Assembly (NCBI RefSeq): GCF_036203305.1 | Contig: NZ_CP108132.1 | Span: 186,001 to 250,000 of the forward strand | Length of the DNA: 64,000 nucleotides | From: Streptomyces sp. NBC_00190 | GTDB taxonomy: Bacteria; Actinomycetota; Actinomycetes; Streptomycetales; Streptomycetaceae | Direction of reading: 5' to 3' | Shown: positions 47,067 through 56,126 of the stretch, one piece after another | How the letters are laid out: each line of letters opens with the position of its first letter | How positions within the stretch are numbered: the stretch's first letter is position 1 | Program-made: the position numbers and the translations under genes | Notes under the pieces: model-generated | Database searches by the model: none | What the model was told of the DNA's origin: nothing | The model's input: the letters and a program-made list of their open reading frames with translations, nothing else

Positions 47067-48071
47067 ATGACCCTGCTGACGTTCCAGAAGAACGCCCCCG
47101 TGCTGGCCGACCAGACCGCCGGAGCACCATGGACGCGCTGTAACGAACTTCCCCAACTGACCACCACCGTCCCGAGGGAGTACGTGCACCGCAGCTCCCT
47201 CGCGGAGGTCTTCCTGACCGGCTGCACGAAGATCGACGACAACGTCTTCTCGCTCACCGGCCAGTGGCCCCGTGCCCACACGTTCTTCACCAGCGCCGAC
47301 GGCACCAGCCACGACCCGGTCCAGGCCGGGGAAACGATCCGCCAGGTCGGCCTCTTCCTCTGCCACGCGGAGTACGGGGTCCCGCTGGGGCACAACGTGC
47401 TGCTGTGGACCCTCGGCTTCGAGTCCGACCTCTCCCAGCTGCACATCGGCTCCAGCCCCACCGAACTCGAACTCATCGCGACCTGCACGGACTTCGCCTG
47501 GAAGGGCAACAGGTTCTCCGGCTTCCTGCGCGTGACCATCCGCCGCAACGGCGAGGTCGCCGCCTCGGGGACGGCGCTCTTCAGCTGCGTCCCCCCGGCG
47601 GTGTACCGCAGGGTCCGCGGTGAGCGCGGCCCCGGCGCCCTGCTCGAACCGCTGGCCCGCGAGACCCCGGTCCCCGCGGCGACCGCAGGACGGCTGCTGC
47701 CGTTCGACGTCGTGCTCGCCCCGTCGGACCGGCCGGACCGCTGGCTGCTGAACCCCGACCTGGGCCACCCGATCCTCTTCGAGCACGCCAATGACCACCA
47801 CCCGGGCATGGTCCTGGTCGAAGCCGCCCGCCAGGCCGCCTACAGCCTGCTGCCCGACGCCGCCTTCACCCCGTCGGGCATCGAGACCGCGTTCCACAGC
47901 TACGCCGAACTCGACGCCCCCTGCTGGATCGACGCCCGGGAGATCCCGGCCGCCGAAGGTTCCGGGGTCCGCATGGTGGAGGTGACCGGCCACCAGGACG
48001 GCCGCAAGATATTCGCGGCGACCGTCACGGGCACCGTCGGTGCGGAGCACGGCGGCCGACGCCGGGTGTGA
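47067..48071 (+). CDS. AfsA-family gamma-butyrolactone synthase
   Basis: A 334-residue AfsA homologue with two hotdog-like repeats: EYVHRSSLAEVFLTG at ~45-60 and the second repeat near HPILFEHANDHHPGMVLVEAARQAAY. It condenses a beta-ketoacyl group with dihydroxyacetone phosphate to begin butyrolactone autoinducer synthesis. The ATG at 47067 follows GGAGAGG. Neighbouring receptor, P450 and epimerase-like reductase genes make a complete signalling locus upstream of the two SARPs. Confidence 0.96.
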   Translation: MTLLTFQKNAPVLADQTAGAPWTRCNELPQLTTTVPREYVHRSSLAEVFLTGCTKIDDNVFSLTGQWPRAHTFFTSADGTSHDPVQAGETIRQVGLFLCHAEYGVPLGHNVLLWTLGFESDLSQLHIGSSPTELELIATCTDFAWKGNRFSGFLRVTIRRNGEVAASGTALFSCVPPAVYRRVRGERGPGALLEPLARETPVPAATAGRLLPFDVVLAPSDRPDRWLLNPDLGHPILFEHANDHHPGMVLVEAARQAAYSLLPDAAFTPSGIETAFHSYAELDAPCWIDAREIPAAEGSGVRMVEVTGHQDGRKIFAATVTGTVGAEHGGRRRV

Positions 48072-48098
48072 CACCGCGCCGGCCCTTGCCGTCGGGCG

Positions 48099-48135
48099 CT
48101 GCTGAGCCGCTGTGCGGGGATCAGCGGCTCAGCAG
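48099..48135. terminator. 14-bp bidirectional hairpin between afsA-like and reductase genes
   Basis: CTGCTGAGCCGCTG (48099-48112) and its exact complement (48122-48135) form a 14-bp stem with a 9-base loop between two convergent genes; it overlaps the stop codon of the reductase gene. Confidence 0.75.
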
Positions 48136-49077
48136 TGCCCGGTACCAGGGAGCGTGGCGCGCGAACGCCTCGGCGAAGACCGGCCCGGGTTCGGCCGGGA
48201 CGAGGGACCACAGGCGCGTGCTGTCGTACCAGTGGTCCACGGCCAGCAGCGAGATGCGGCGTCGGGTGACCGGGTCGTCGGCCGCGCCGAGCAGTTCCAG
48301 CGCCTGAGCGACGGTGAGTTCCCCGCGCGGCGCCTCCAGCCCCAGCTCCCGGGTCACCGTCGTGACCAGCTCGCGCGCGGAGACCGGCTCCGGGTGGCTC
48401 GCGTGCAGCACCTGCCCGCCGACGGCGCCGACAGGCAGCCGGACGAGCGCCGCCAACGCCCCGGCCAGGGCGTCCACCGACACCAGGGAGATCCGCGCAC
48501 GACCGCCGTCCAGCCAGTACGGCAGCTTGTCCAGCAGCTGGACCAGGGCCGGGATCATCCACGTGTCGCCGTCGCCGTAGATCAAGTGCGGACGCAGCAC
48601 GGTCCCGCCCGCGGCGAGCACGAGCCGCTCCCCCTCCAGCCGGGTGACGCTGGTAGGCGACGTGGGCGCCTCGGTGAGCACGCCCTCGGCCTCGCCCCTG
48701 TGGGCGACGTCCTTGTAGACGGCGGCGGTGCCGAGCTGCACGACCCGCCCCACACCCGCCCGCCGGGCCTCGGCCAGCAGCGCCCGGGTGCCCTCGGCGT
48801 TGACCTCGCGGCACTCCTCCTCGGTGCCCCCGATCCGCGCCGCGAGATGCAGCACGGTCGTGACGCCGTCGCAGATCCCGCGCAGGGACGCGGGGTCGGT
48901 GAGGCTTCCCCCGGCGACCTCAGCGCCGGCCCACTCGGCGGGCGCCGACGTCCGGTGGGTCAGCAGCCGCAGCGACGCGGGGGACGCACCCCGCCGGGTC
49001 TCGGCCAGCAGCCGCTTCACGACGTGGGAGCCGACGAAGCCGGTGGCTCCGGTCACGAGTATCCGTTCGGTGGTCAA
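48121..49077 (-). CDS. NAD-dependent epimerase/dehydratase-family reductase
   Basis: A 318-residue extended SDR: ILVTGATGFVGSHVVKRLL at the N-terminus and NAEGTRALL / VQLGTAAVY blocks. The usual YxxxK is not obvious (SVTRLEGERL occupies that region). Similar genes adjoin AfsA homologues and are thought to reduce the butyrolactone precursor. The only plausible start is TTG at 49077 (an in-frame stop precedes it), after GAGAGG at 6 bases. Confidence 0.87.
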   Translation of the reverse strand: MTTERILVTGATGFVGSHVVKRLLAETRRGASPASLRLLTHRTSAPAEWAGAEVAGGSLTDPASLRGICDGVTTVLHLAARIGGTEEECREVNAEGTRALLAEARRAGVGRVVQLGTAAVYKDVAHRGEAEGVLTEAPTSPTSVTRLEGERLVLAAGGTVLRPHLIYGDGDTWMIPALVQLLDKLPYWLDGGRARISLVSVDALAGALAALVRLPVGAVGGQVLHASHPEPVSARELVTTVTRELGLEAPRGELTVAQALELLGAADDPVTRRRISLLAVDHWYDSTRLWSLVPAEPGPVFAEAFARHAPWYRALLSR

Positions 49078-49144
49078 CTACTGCCTCTCACCCGAGCCTT
49101 GCCAAAACGATCATGAGAAAACGGTGCTGATACTGTCGTACACC

Positions 49145-49912
49145 ATGACTGCTGGTAGAGGCCTCCTTGAGGGAAAGTCGACTCTGATCACAGGCGCCAG
49201 CGCGGGCATCGGCTCTGCCGCCGCCCGGGTCTTCTGCCGTGAGGGGGCCGCCGTCACGCTGGTCGCCCGCCGGCAGCGCCCGTTGGCCGAGCTCACCGCC
49301 GAACTCGTGGCCGCGGGACACCGGGCCCAGTACGTCGTCGCCGACGTGACGGACCCCGCAGCCATGGCCGGCGCCGTCTCCGCCGCCGTCGACACGTACG
49401 GAGCCCTGGACGCCGCCTTCAACAACGCGGGCGTCGGCACGGAGCCCAAGCCCATGCACCTGCTGGACGAGGACGTCTACGACTCCGTCATGGACACCAA
49501 TGTGCGCGGCGTGTGGAACTGCATGCGCGCCCAGGTGAAGGCGATGATCGGCCGCGGCGGTGCCATCGTCAACAACAGCAGCACCGGCGGGCTGGTCGCC
49601 ACCCCCGTGTCCTCGGTCTACATCGCCTCGAAGCACGCGGTGATCGGTCTGACCAAGGCGGCCGCGGCCGAGTACGCCGCCCACGGCATCCGGGTCAACG
49701 CCATCGCGCCCGGCTCGACCCGCAGCGAGATGGTCGACGACTGGCTCGGCCGGCACCCCGAGATGGAGAAGGTGCTCCTCGACTCGGCACTGCTCCCGCA
49801 CATCGCCGACCCCCACGAGATCGCGGAGGCCGCCGCCTGGCTGTGCAGCGACCGCGCGTCATTCGTCGTGGGGACGACCCTGGCGGTGGACGGCGGCTGG
49901 ACCACCCGCTAG
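49145..49912 (+). CDS. Short-chain dehydrogenase/reductase
   Basis: A 255-residue classical SDR with all motifs: TGASAGIG at ~17-24, NNAG in AFNNAGVG, Ser in NNSSTGG, and YIASK. It ends with GGWTTR typical of FabG-like enzymes. The ATG at 49145 has no clear ribosome site, so the mRNA may be leaderless. It faces away from the epimerase-like gene and marks the likely right edge of the cluster's regulatory region; a role in butyrolactone reduction or tailoring is possible. Confidence 0.92.
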   Translation: MTAGRGLLEGKSTLITGASAGIGSAAARVFCREGAAVTLVARRQRPLAELTAELVAAGHRAQYVVADVTDPAAMAGAVSAAVDTYGALDAAFNNAGVGTEPKPMHLLDEDVYDSVMDTNVRGVWNCMRAQVKAMIGRGGAIVNNSSTGGLVATPVSSVYIASKHAVIGLTKAAAAEYAAHGIRVNAIAPGSTRSEMVDDWLGRHPEMEKVLLDSALLPHIADPHEIAEAAAWLCSDRASFVVGTTLAVDGGWTTR

Positions 49913-49950
49913 CGCTCTGACCGGGGAGGTCCGCCGACTGCACCCTCGTG

Positions 49951-50595
49951 TCATCTTCGCCAGAACAGGTGGTGCGTCACACCACTCGGGCTGGGCACGA
50001 CATCGAGGTGGAACCGGTCGAGCAGCTCCTCGGGTGACTCCCAGAGTCGCACTCCGGCTCCGATCCGCACCTGCGAGACCGCCACATGCATGGTGTCGAC
50101 GAGGCCGGCGTCGAGAAACTCCCGGATCGTGGTGGCCCCGCCGCCGAGTCGTACGTCCTTGCCCTGCGCCGCGTCCCGCGCTTGTCCGAGCACCGTGGCC
50201 GGGTCGCCGTCGACGAAGTGGAACGTGGTGTCGGAGAGCGTGAACGAGGGACGCTTGTGGTGGGTCATGACGAACACCGGGGTGTGGAACGGCGGCTCGT
50301 CACCCCACCAGCCGCGCCAGTCATGGTCGTGCCAGGGCCCGCGCTGAGGTCCGAACTTGTTGCGGCCCATGATCTCGGCGCCGATGTTGCGTGCGAAATC
50401 CCGCGTGAAGTAGTCGTCGAGGCCGCGACTCCCCCCGGGGTCGGTGCGCATGGGCCAGCTCGCCGTGGCGCCGGCCCAGGCGAACAGGTCCCCGGGATCG
50501 GCGTCGCCGAACGGTCTCTCCAGGCTCTGGTGCTCGCCGGCCCCGAATCCGTCACTCGAGACGCTGAAGTTCTGGACTCTCAGCAGCTGTTCCAC
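49951..50595 (-). CDS. DHFR/RibD C-terminal-family reductase
   Basis: A 214-residue protein of the dihydrofolate reductase-like family: GRNKFGPQRGPW, FVMTHHKRPSF, and LGGGATTIREFLDAGLVDTMHVAVSQV, the NADPH-binding and C-terminal signature. GTG start after GGAGGAAG. Such proteins are common in Streptomyces genomes and their substrates are unknown. It is convergent with the SDR and not obviously part of the polyketide pathway. Confidence 0.9.
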   Translation of the reverse strand: MEQLLRVQNFSVSSDGFGAGEHQSLERPFGDADPGDLFAWAGATASWPMRTDPGGSRGLDDYFTRDFARNIGAEIMGRNKFGPQRGPWHDHDWRGWWGDEPPFHTPVFVMTHHKRPSFTLSDTTFHFVDGDPATVLGQARDAAQGKDVRLGGGATTIREFLDAGLVDTMHVAVSQVRIGAGVRLWESPEELLDRFHLDVVPSPSGVTHHLFWRR

Positions 50596-50720
50596 GTGCT
50601 TCCTCCCGCGTTGTCGACAACGATGAGACCGACCGGGCCGGGCAAACTCATCGGCGCGCCGGTGACCGGCGGGGAATTACCCCCTTCCTGCTCAGAGCGG
50701 CAGAGCCGGGCAACCACCCC

Positions 50721-51557
50721 TCACACGGTTTCGAGCACGGCCCGAAGCGTGGCCGCGTAGGCCCTCGGGTGGGTGGTGTTGCCGTTGTGTCCGCCGGGGA
50801 AGGTGTGTATCTCGGTGTCCAGCAGGTCCGCCAGAGCTGTGGCGCACTGGTGGTCGAAGACGGTCGCCGCGGTGGTCGCGCCCAGCGCCGGGAGGATCCG
50901 GGTCGTGGTGCGGGTGAGCTCGGCCGGGTCGAGGGTGTCGTGGATGATCGCCGAGAAGTCGTGCTCGATGAAGTAGCCGAAGTTGGCGCGCCGCCGGTCG
51001 TCCAGGGGCTGGGCGGTGAGACCGGGCTCCGCGTCCCGCCGGGAGAGGTCTATGCCGAGCACCCGGGCCATCTCCGGGAAGGCCGCGGACAGTCCGCCCG
51101 TCCGGTAGGTGGCCTGGAGGGCGGCGAGCTCCGCCTCGTGGTGGGCGCGGGCGGCCGCAGGGAGCAGCCTCGGGGCGACCGGCTCGTGGGCGACCAGGGC
51201 GGCGACCTGCTCCGGGTGCCTGGCCGCCAGGTAGAGGCCTATCACCGCGCCCAGGCTGCAGCCGAGCATCAGGACCGGCTCGTCGGTGACGGCTCGCAGC
51301 AGGTGGTGCACGTCTTCGGCGTGCTCGGCGAGCGTCGTGGTCCGCCCGGGCTCATCCGCCCGGCTCCGCGAGAGACCGCGCCGGTCGTAGGTCAGGACGG
51401 TGTAGGCGTCGGTGAGGTGCGGAACCATGTCCACCGTGCGGTCCGCGTCGCCCTCACCGCTCTGCGAGATGAGCAGCAGCGGGCCGGAGCCCTGAAGTCG
51501 GTAGTGCAGCGTCGCCCCGGGAACCGGGAGGGCGGCGGCGGTAACGGCTGCGGACAT
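50721..51557 (-). CDS. Alpha/beta hydrolase
   Basis: A 278-residue hydrolase: oxyanion region SQSGEGDADRT, nucleophile elbow GCSLGA, acid DHQCATALADLLD region and His in FPGGHNG. Substrate unknown. It is divergent from a small MarR-like regulator across a promoter with four GATGCATC-like repeats, so it is probably that regulator's target. Confidence 0.92.
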   Translation of the reverse strand: MSAAVTAAALPVPGATLHYRLQGSGPLLLISQSGEGDADRTVDMVPHLTDAYTVLTYDRRGLSRSRADEPGRTTTLAEHAEDVHHLLRAVTDEPVLMLGCSLGAVIGLYLAARHPEQVAALVAHEPVAPRLLPAAARAHHEAELAALQATYRTGGLSAAFPEMARVLGIDLSRRDAEPGLTAQPLDDRRRANFGYFIEHDFSAIIHDTLDPAELTRTTTRILPALGATTAATVFDHQCATALADLLDTEIHTFPGGHNGNTTHPRAYAATLRAVLETV

Positions 51558-51629
51558 GGCGAACTCCTTCGTACGGCCGGCGCGGACCCTTCGTCCGCTG
51601 CTCTGCGACCAGCCTAATCCATCGAAACA

Positions 51630-51679
51630 GATACATCAAGAGAGATGCATCTCCAGCGATGCATCTTCGCTGATGTACC
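51630..51679. promoter_or_regulatory. Four GATGCATC-type operator repeats at exact 14-bp spacing
   Basis: GATACATC (51630), GATGCATC (51644), GATGCATC (51658) and GATGTACC (51672) start exactly 14 bases apart in the 115-130 base divergent region. The core is an 8-bp palindrome. The last copy overlaps a possible ATG of the regulator, which favours the GTG start at 51688. Confidence 0.7.
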
Positions 51680-51687
51680 TTGTCGGA

Positions 51688-52140
51688 GTGGATGGCATCG
51701 AACTGTTCCTGCTCGGCCGGGCCCTGATGAAGCTCGGCGAAGAGGCCCTGCCCGAACCCCCGGGCGGCTCCGGCCAGTACGCCGGCAGCACCCGCGCCGT
51801 GGTGATCGTGGCGGGCGACATCGCCACGCACCCGGACACCACCGTGGGCGAGACCGCCCTGCGCACGGGCCTGCCGCAGAGTCAGGTCTCGGGCGCCGTC
51901 GCCCGCCTGCGCGAGGCCGGGTCCGTCGAGACGGCGCCCGACCCCGCCGACCGCCGCCGCACGCTGGTCCGCCAGGCCCCCGCGGTCTCCGCGCGCGTGG
52001 CCGCCGTACGGGCCGCCGGCTCCTCCAAGGTCGAGGAGGCCCTCGTGCGGGTCCTGGGCGAGACGGAGGCGCAGCGGCTGCCCGAGGTCACCGAGGCACT
52101 GGAGGTACTGGCCCGCCACCTGGTGCGCGACGGCCGCTGA
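51688..52140 (+). CDS. MarR-like winged-helix regulator
   Basis: A ~150-residue protein (VDGIELFLLGRALMKLGEEA...). Residues ~50-95 (TTVGETALRTGLPQSQVSGAVARLREAGSVETAPDPADRRRTL) form a MarR-type winged helix. I chose the GTG at 51688 because an operator repeat covers the ATG at 51673; that ATG would add five residues. No ribosome site precedes either. It probably represses itself and the divergent hydrolase. Confidence 0.82.
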   Translation: MDGIELFLLGRALMKLGEEALPEPPGGSGQYAGSTRAVVIVAGDIATHPDTTVGETALRTGLPQSQVSGAVARLREAGSVETAPDPADRRRTLVRQAPAVSARVAAVRAAGSSKVEEALVRVLGETEAQRLPEVTEALEVLARHLVRDGR

Positions 52141-52154
52141 CGCCGTTCGGCCAC

Positions 52155-52973
52155 TCAGCGAACGGCCGCCCCGAAGGACACCAGGTCCTCCGCGATGGCC
52201 CGTGCCACGGCCTCCTGGTGGTCGGTCAGGTAGAAGTGCCCGCCGGGAAATCCACGGAAGGTGAACGCACCGTCGGTCAGCTCCCGCCAGGCCATGGCCT
52301 CGGACGGACTCACCCGCGGGTCCGCCTCGCCGGTCAGCACACTCACCGGAACGCGCAGCACCGGCCCGGGCTCGTAGCGGTACGTCTCGACGGCCCGGTA
52401 GTCCCCGCGCAGCGCCGGCAGGATCAGTGCCCGCAGCCCCTCGTCCGCCAGCAGCCGCGGGTCGGTGCCGGCCAGCGCGCCGAGCTGGGCGAGCAGCGCC
52501 TCGTCGCCCCGCGTGTGGTGGTGTTCCTCCTCGCGGTGGGTCAGCGGGGACCGCCGCCCGGACAGGATCAGCCCGCGCAGCCCGCCCCTCGCCGGGCCAC
52601 CGCCGGATTCGCCGTCCGGTCCCCCGGCCGCCTCCAGCCGCCGCGCCAGCTCGAAGGCGACCACCGCTCCCATGCTGTGCCCGAAGAGCACCAACGGCCG
52701 GTCCCTCCAGGGCCGCAGCGCCGCCCGCACCCCCTCGACCAGCGCGTCGATCGTGTCCGGCACGGGTTCCCCGAACCGGTCGTGACGGCCCGGGTACTGC
52801 ACCGTCAGCACCTCGGCGTGCGCGGCGAGGGCCTGGGACCAGGGGAAGTAGAAGGAGGCGTTCCCACCCGCGTGCGGCAGCACCACCAGCACGGGGGCGG
52901 GTCCCGCCGGCGCGGGGTGGAAGCGCCGCAACCAGGGGTCGGGCCGGACACCCGCCGTGAGGCCGCGCGTCAT
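52155..52973 (-). CDS. Type II thioesterase
   Basis: A 272-residue thioesterase with LPHAGGNASFYFPW, nucleophile GHSMGA (Ser100) and FPGGHFYL, the standard set for editing thioesterases of PKS/NRPS systems. Its ATG overlaps the stop of an acyl-CoA synthetase gene by ATGA. It may serve the polyketide cluster at a distance, as a second thioesterase beside that at 36.9 kb. Confidence 0.92.
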   Translation of the reverse strand: MTRGLTAGVRPDPWLRRFHPAPAGPAPVLVVLPHAGGNASFYFPWSQALAAHAEVLTVQYPGRHDRFGEPVPDTIDALVEGVRAALRPWRDRPLVLFGHSMGAVVAFELARRLEAAGGPDGESGGGPARGGLRGLILSGRRSPLTHREEEHHHTRGDEALLAQLGALAGTDPRLLADEGLRALILPALRGDYRAVETYRYEPGPVLRVPVSVLTGEADPRVSPSEAMAWRELTDGAFTFRGFPGGHFYLTDHQEAVARAIAEDLVSFGAAVR

Positions 52974-54331
52974 CGCCCCTCCCCCGGCTCTCCGGGCTCG
53001 TCCGCCAGCAGCAGCTTCTTCTGGGGCTTGCCCATGGCGTTGCGCGGCACGGCGGCGACGAAGCGGACCTCGCGCGGGCGCTTGTGCACCGAAAGGTGCG
53101 CGGCGACGAAGTCGGTGAGCTCGGCGCCGGTGACCCCCTCGGCGACGACGAAGGCGACGATCCGCTGGCCGAGGTCCGCGTCCGGGACGCCGACCACCGC
53201 CGCCTCGCTCACCTTGGGATGGTCCAGCAGCGCGTTCTCGATCTCGCCCGCGCCGATCCGGTAGCCGCCCGACTTGATCATGTCGATGGAGGCGCGGCCC
53301 ACGATCCGGTGGACGCCGTCCGACTCGTCGACAGCGGCGATGTCGCCCGTGCGGAACCAGCCGTCCTCGGTGTACGCGGCGGCGGTGGCCTCCGGTCGGC
53401 CCAGGTACCCCGAGAACAACGTGGGTCCGGTGAGCTGGAGTTCCCCGATCTCGGCGCCCGGCTCGGCGGCCACGCGCGTACGGATGCCGGGCAGCGCGGT
53501 GCCGACCGTACCGGGGCGGACCTCGCCGCCGGCGCGGCCGCTGATGGTGATCAGGGTCTCGGTCATCCCGTACCGCTCGACGGGCCGGTGTCCGGTGAGC
53601 CGTTCCAGGTCCCGGAAGACGGGCGCGGGCAGGGCGGCGCTCCCGGACACCAGCAGCCGGGCCCCGGTCAGCGCGGCAGCGGCCTGCGGTTCGCGGGCGA
53701 TACGGGACCACACGGTCGGCACCCCGAAGTACAGGCTGCCGCCCGCCCCGGCGTAGGCCTCCGGCGTGGGCCGCCCGGTGTGCACGAGGCGGCTGCCCGT
53801 GCGCAGGGCGCCGAGCACACCGAGCACGAGCCCGTGCACGTGGAACAGCGGCAGGCCGTGCACCAGGGTGTCCTCGGCGGTCCACTGCCAGGCCTCGGCC
53901 AGCGCGTCCAGGTCGGCGGCGATCGCCGCGCCGCTGAGCACCACGCCCTTGGGAGCGCCCGTGGTGCCGGACGTGTACAGGATCAGCGCCGGGTCCTCGG
54001 GCACCGCGGCCTTCCCCGGCCAGGTGGAGGAGCGCCGGGCGAAGTCCACCTCGACCGGGGCCGCCCCGGAGTCCCGCAGGATGTGCTCGCGCTCGGCGGG
54101 CCCCGCGTCGGGCGGCAGCGGTACGCAGGCCACCCCGGCCAGCAGCCCGCCGACCACCGCGGCCACGGTCTCCAGGGAGGCCGTCGCGGTCACCGCGAAG
54201 GCGGGCGCCCCTGCGATGTCGGCCGCGACCGCGCCGGCTGCGCCGAGCAGGTCCTCGTAGGAAGTGGAACGGCCGGCGACGGTGACGGCGTCCGGCCGGT
54301 CCCCGTACACCCCGTCGAGCGCGGTCAGCAT
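52970..54331 (-). CDS. Malonyl-CoA synthetase-like acyl-CoA ligase (MatB type)
   Basis: A 453-residue ANL enzyme, short like MatB. TSGTTGAPKGV is the P-loop, PLFHVHGLVLG matches the MatB-type PLFHxHGL segment, RYGMTET is A5, and GKPQKKLL carries the catalytic Lys. MatB makes malonyl- or methylmalonyl-CoA from the free diacids. Coupled to a thioesterase, it could supplement extender supply. Substrate assignment is by resemblance only. Confidence 0.85.
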   Translation of the reverse strand: MLTALDGVYGDRPDAVTVAGRSTSYEDLLGAAGAVAADIAGAPAFAVTATASLETVAAVVGGLLAGVACVPLPPDAGPAEREHILRDSGAAPVEVDFARRSSTWPGKAAVPEDPALILYTSGTTGAPKGVVLSGAAIAADLDALAEAWQWTAEDTLVHGLPLFHVHGLVLGVLGALRTGSRLVHTGRPTPEAYAGAGGSLYFGVPTVWSRIAREPQAAAALTGARLLVSGSAALPAPVFRDLERLTGHRPVERYGMTETLITISGRAGGEVRPGTVGTALPGIRTRVAAEPGAEIGELQLTGPTLFSGYLGRPEATAAAYTEDGWFRTGDIAAVDESDGVHRIVGRASIDMIKSGGYRIGAGEIENALLDHPKVSEAAVVGVPDADLGQRIVAFVVAEGVTGAELTDFVAAHLSVHKRPREVRFVAAVPRNAMGKPQKKLLLADEPGEPGEGR

Positions 54332-54490
54332 TGGTTCGCCAGCTCCCCTTCCCGGATGGCCGTACGGCCCTTGCGCCCCGTACACGCCCGTAAGCGCCCG
54401 GACTGCCCGCACGCTTCAGCCAGCCTACGACCGTTCTCCCCCTATGATCGGCGGGACTTGACAGGTTCGCCGACCTCGGGGGAGACCGAC

Positions 54491-54988
54491 GTGGAAACGG
54501 CACGGTTCATGTCCTTGCTCGCAGCGACCATCACCACGGGCCTGGTCAGCGGCCTCTTCTACGGGTTCTCCGTATCCGTGATGCCGGGCCTGCGGCGCAC
54601 CGGCGACCGGACGGTCATCGAGGTGATGCAGCGCATCAACGTGGCCATCCTCAACGGCTGGTTCATGCTGGGCTACCTCGGCGCCCTCGTCTTCACCGGT
54701 CTGGCGCTGGCGCTGTCCGTGCCGTCCGACGGCCGCGCGGCACTGCCCCAGCTGATCGGCGCGTTCGTCTGCTACGTGCTCGCGCTGGGGCTCACCGCCA
54801 GGGTGAACATCCCGCTGAACAACGCCCTGGAGAAGGCCGGACCGGTCGACCGGATCCCCGACCCGGCCGCCGTCCGCAGCGCCTTCGAGCAGCCCTGGGT
54901 ACGGGCCAACGTGTGGCGGACGGTGCTGTGCACGGTGGCGTTCGCACTGCTCGCCTGGGCGCTGGTCCTGCACGGTCAGGGCAGTTAG
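54491..54988 (+). CDS. DUF1772 (anthrone oxygenase-like) membrane protein
   Basis: A 165-residue protein with four hydrophobic helices and the family pattern GLFYGFSVSVMPGLRR near residue 20 and ARVNIPLNNALE near 110. DUF1772 is related to anthrone oxygenases, but most members are uncharacterised. GTG start after GGGGGAGA. It is convergent with a second DUF1772 gene, with overlapping stop codons (TTAG). Confidence 0.88.
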   Translation: METARFMSLLAATITTGLVSGLFYGFSVSVMPGLRRTGDRTVIEVMQRINVAILNGWFMLGYLGALVFTGLALALSVPSDGRAALPQLIGAFVCYVLALGLTARVNIPLNNALEKAGPVDRIPDPAAVRSAFEQPWVRANVWRTVLCTVAFALLAWALVLHGQGS

Positions 54989-55530
54989 GAAGGCCGGTGG
55001 GACACCGCGGCGGTGGCGCGCCCGTAGTGGACCAGGGTGCGGGCGAGCGCGACGAGGGCCGCCGTGCAGAGCAGCGTGCGGACGATGTTCGTGGCGACCC
55101 AGGTGGTCTTGAACTTCTCCACGATCGAGAAGTCCGTCATGCCCGCCACCGGTCCCCCGCCGGCGAGCTCGTTGTTGAGCGGGATGTTCACGGTGAAGGT
55201 GATGACGAGGGCGACCAGGTACGCCGAGGCGGCCACCGCCGCCCACAGGGCGGTCCCGCGCCGTCCCGCGCGGTACTCGACGACCGCCGACGCGACGGGG
55301 GCCGCCAGGGCGAGCAGGAAGACCGCGCCGAAGAGGGCGTTCCCGTCGATGGCGGCGTTGAAGTTCCGCATCGCGGTCACGTAGGTCCCCTCGTCGCCGG
55401 CCGCCAGGCCCGGCATCACCGAAAGGTCGAAGGCGAGGAACAGCCCGGCCATCAGGCCGACGAGGACCGTCGAGACGATGACCAGAGCGGTGGCGTTCCG
55501 GGTGCTCCCGGCGATCGGACTGGGGCTCAT
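54985..55530 (-). CDS. Second DUF1772 membrane protein
   Basis: A 181-residue four-helix membrane protein: GLMAGLFLAFDLSVMPGLA near residue 30 and TVNIPLNNELAGG near 115, the same family marks as its convergent neighbour. The two genes overlap tail to tail by four bases, an inverted paralogous pair. Function unknown; anthrone oxidation of a polyketide is conceivable but not supported beyond family name. Confidence 0.87.
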   Translation of the reverse strand: MSPSPIAGSTRNATALVIVSTVLVGLMAGLFLAFDLSVMPGLAAGDEGTYVTAMRNFNAAIDGNALFGAVFLLALAAPVASAVVEYRAGRRGTALWAAVAASAYLVALVITFTVNIPLNNELAGGGPVAGMTDFSIVEKFKTTWVATNIVRTLLCTAALVALARTLVHYGRATAAVSHRPS

Positions 55531-55628
55531 GATGCTTCCTTGTCTGAAGGTTCGAAGGTTCGAAGGATCGAAACGGCGAACATCCGGCCGACCTTCGCGG
55601 TGCACCCGGCAGGTCCTACGCTGACCAC

Positions 55629-56126
55629 ATGATCAGCTCTTCTCTCCGCCTGGAACCCGTCAACGCCGAGAATTTCGACGCGGTCTGCGCGGTACAGGTC
55701 CGCCCCGACCAGGGGCACCTCGTCTCCCCGGTGATGAAGTCCCTGGCAGAGGCGTACGTCCACGGCGACGTCGCCTGGCCCCGGGCCATCGTCGACGGCG
55801 ACGAGGTGGTCGGCTTCGTCATGGCCTTCCTGGACATCGTCTGGGACCCGGCGAAGGACCCGACCGGCCGCCGCTCCGGCATCTGGCGCCTGAACATCTC
55901 CGCCGGCCGGCAGGGCAAGGGCTACGGCCGCTTCGCGGTCGACGCCGTCGTCGAGGAGATCCGCCGCCGCGGCCTCGGCCCGGCGTACGTCTGCTGGCAC
56001 GCCGGCGAGGGCAGCCCCGAGCCCTTCTACCTGGGCCTGGGCTTCCGCCCCACCGGCGAACTCAGCGGTGACCAGCCGGTCGGCGTCCTGACCCTGGACG
56101 CGCCGGCCGGGACGCGCACTACGTGA
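55629..56126 (+). CDS. GNAT-family N-acetyltransferase
   Basis: A 165-residue GNAT protein. The acetyl-CoA loop is in ISAGRQGKGYGRFAVDAVVEE (R/QxxGxG/A) and the C-terminal FYLGLGFRPTGE motif is typical. Substrate unknown. Its end overlaps the convergent AraC gene by eight bases. Confidence 0.9.
   Translation: MISSSLRLEPVNAENFDAVCAVQVRPDQGHLVSPVMKSLAEAYVHGDVAWPRAIVDGDEVVGFVMAFLDIVWDPAKDPTGRRSGIWRLNISAGRQGKGYGRFAVDAVVEEIRRRGLGPAYVCWHAGEGSPEPFYLGLGFRPTGELSGDQPVGVLTLDAPAGTRTT

Noticed and set aside
49951..50595. Trimethoprim-resistant dihydrofolate reductase
   Set aside because: The protein belongs to the broad RibD C-terminal/DHFR-like family, lacking features that would identify true folate reductase.
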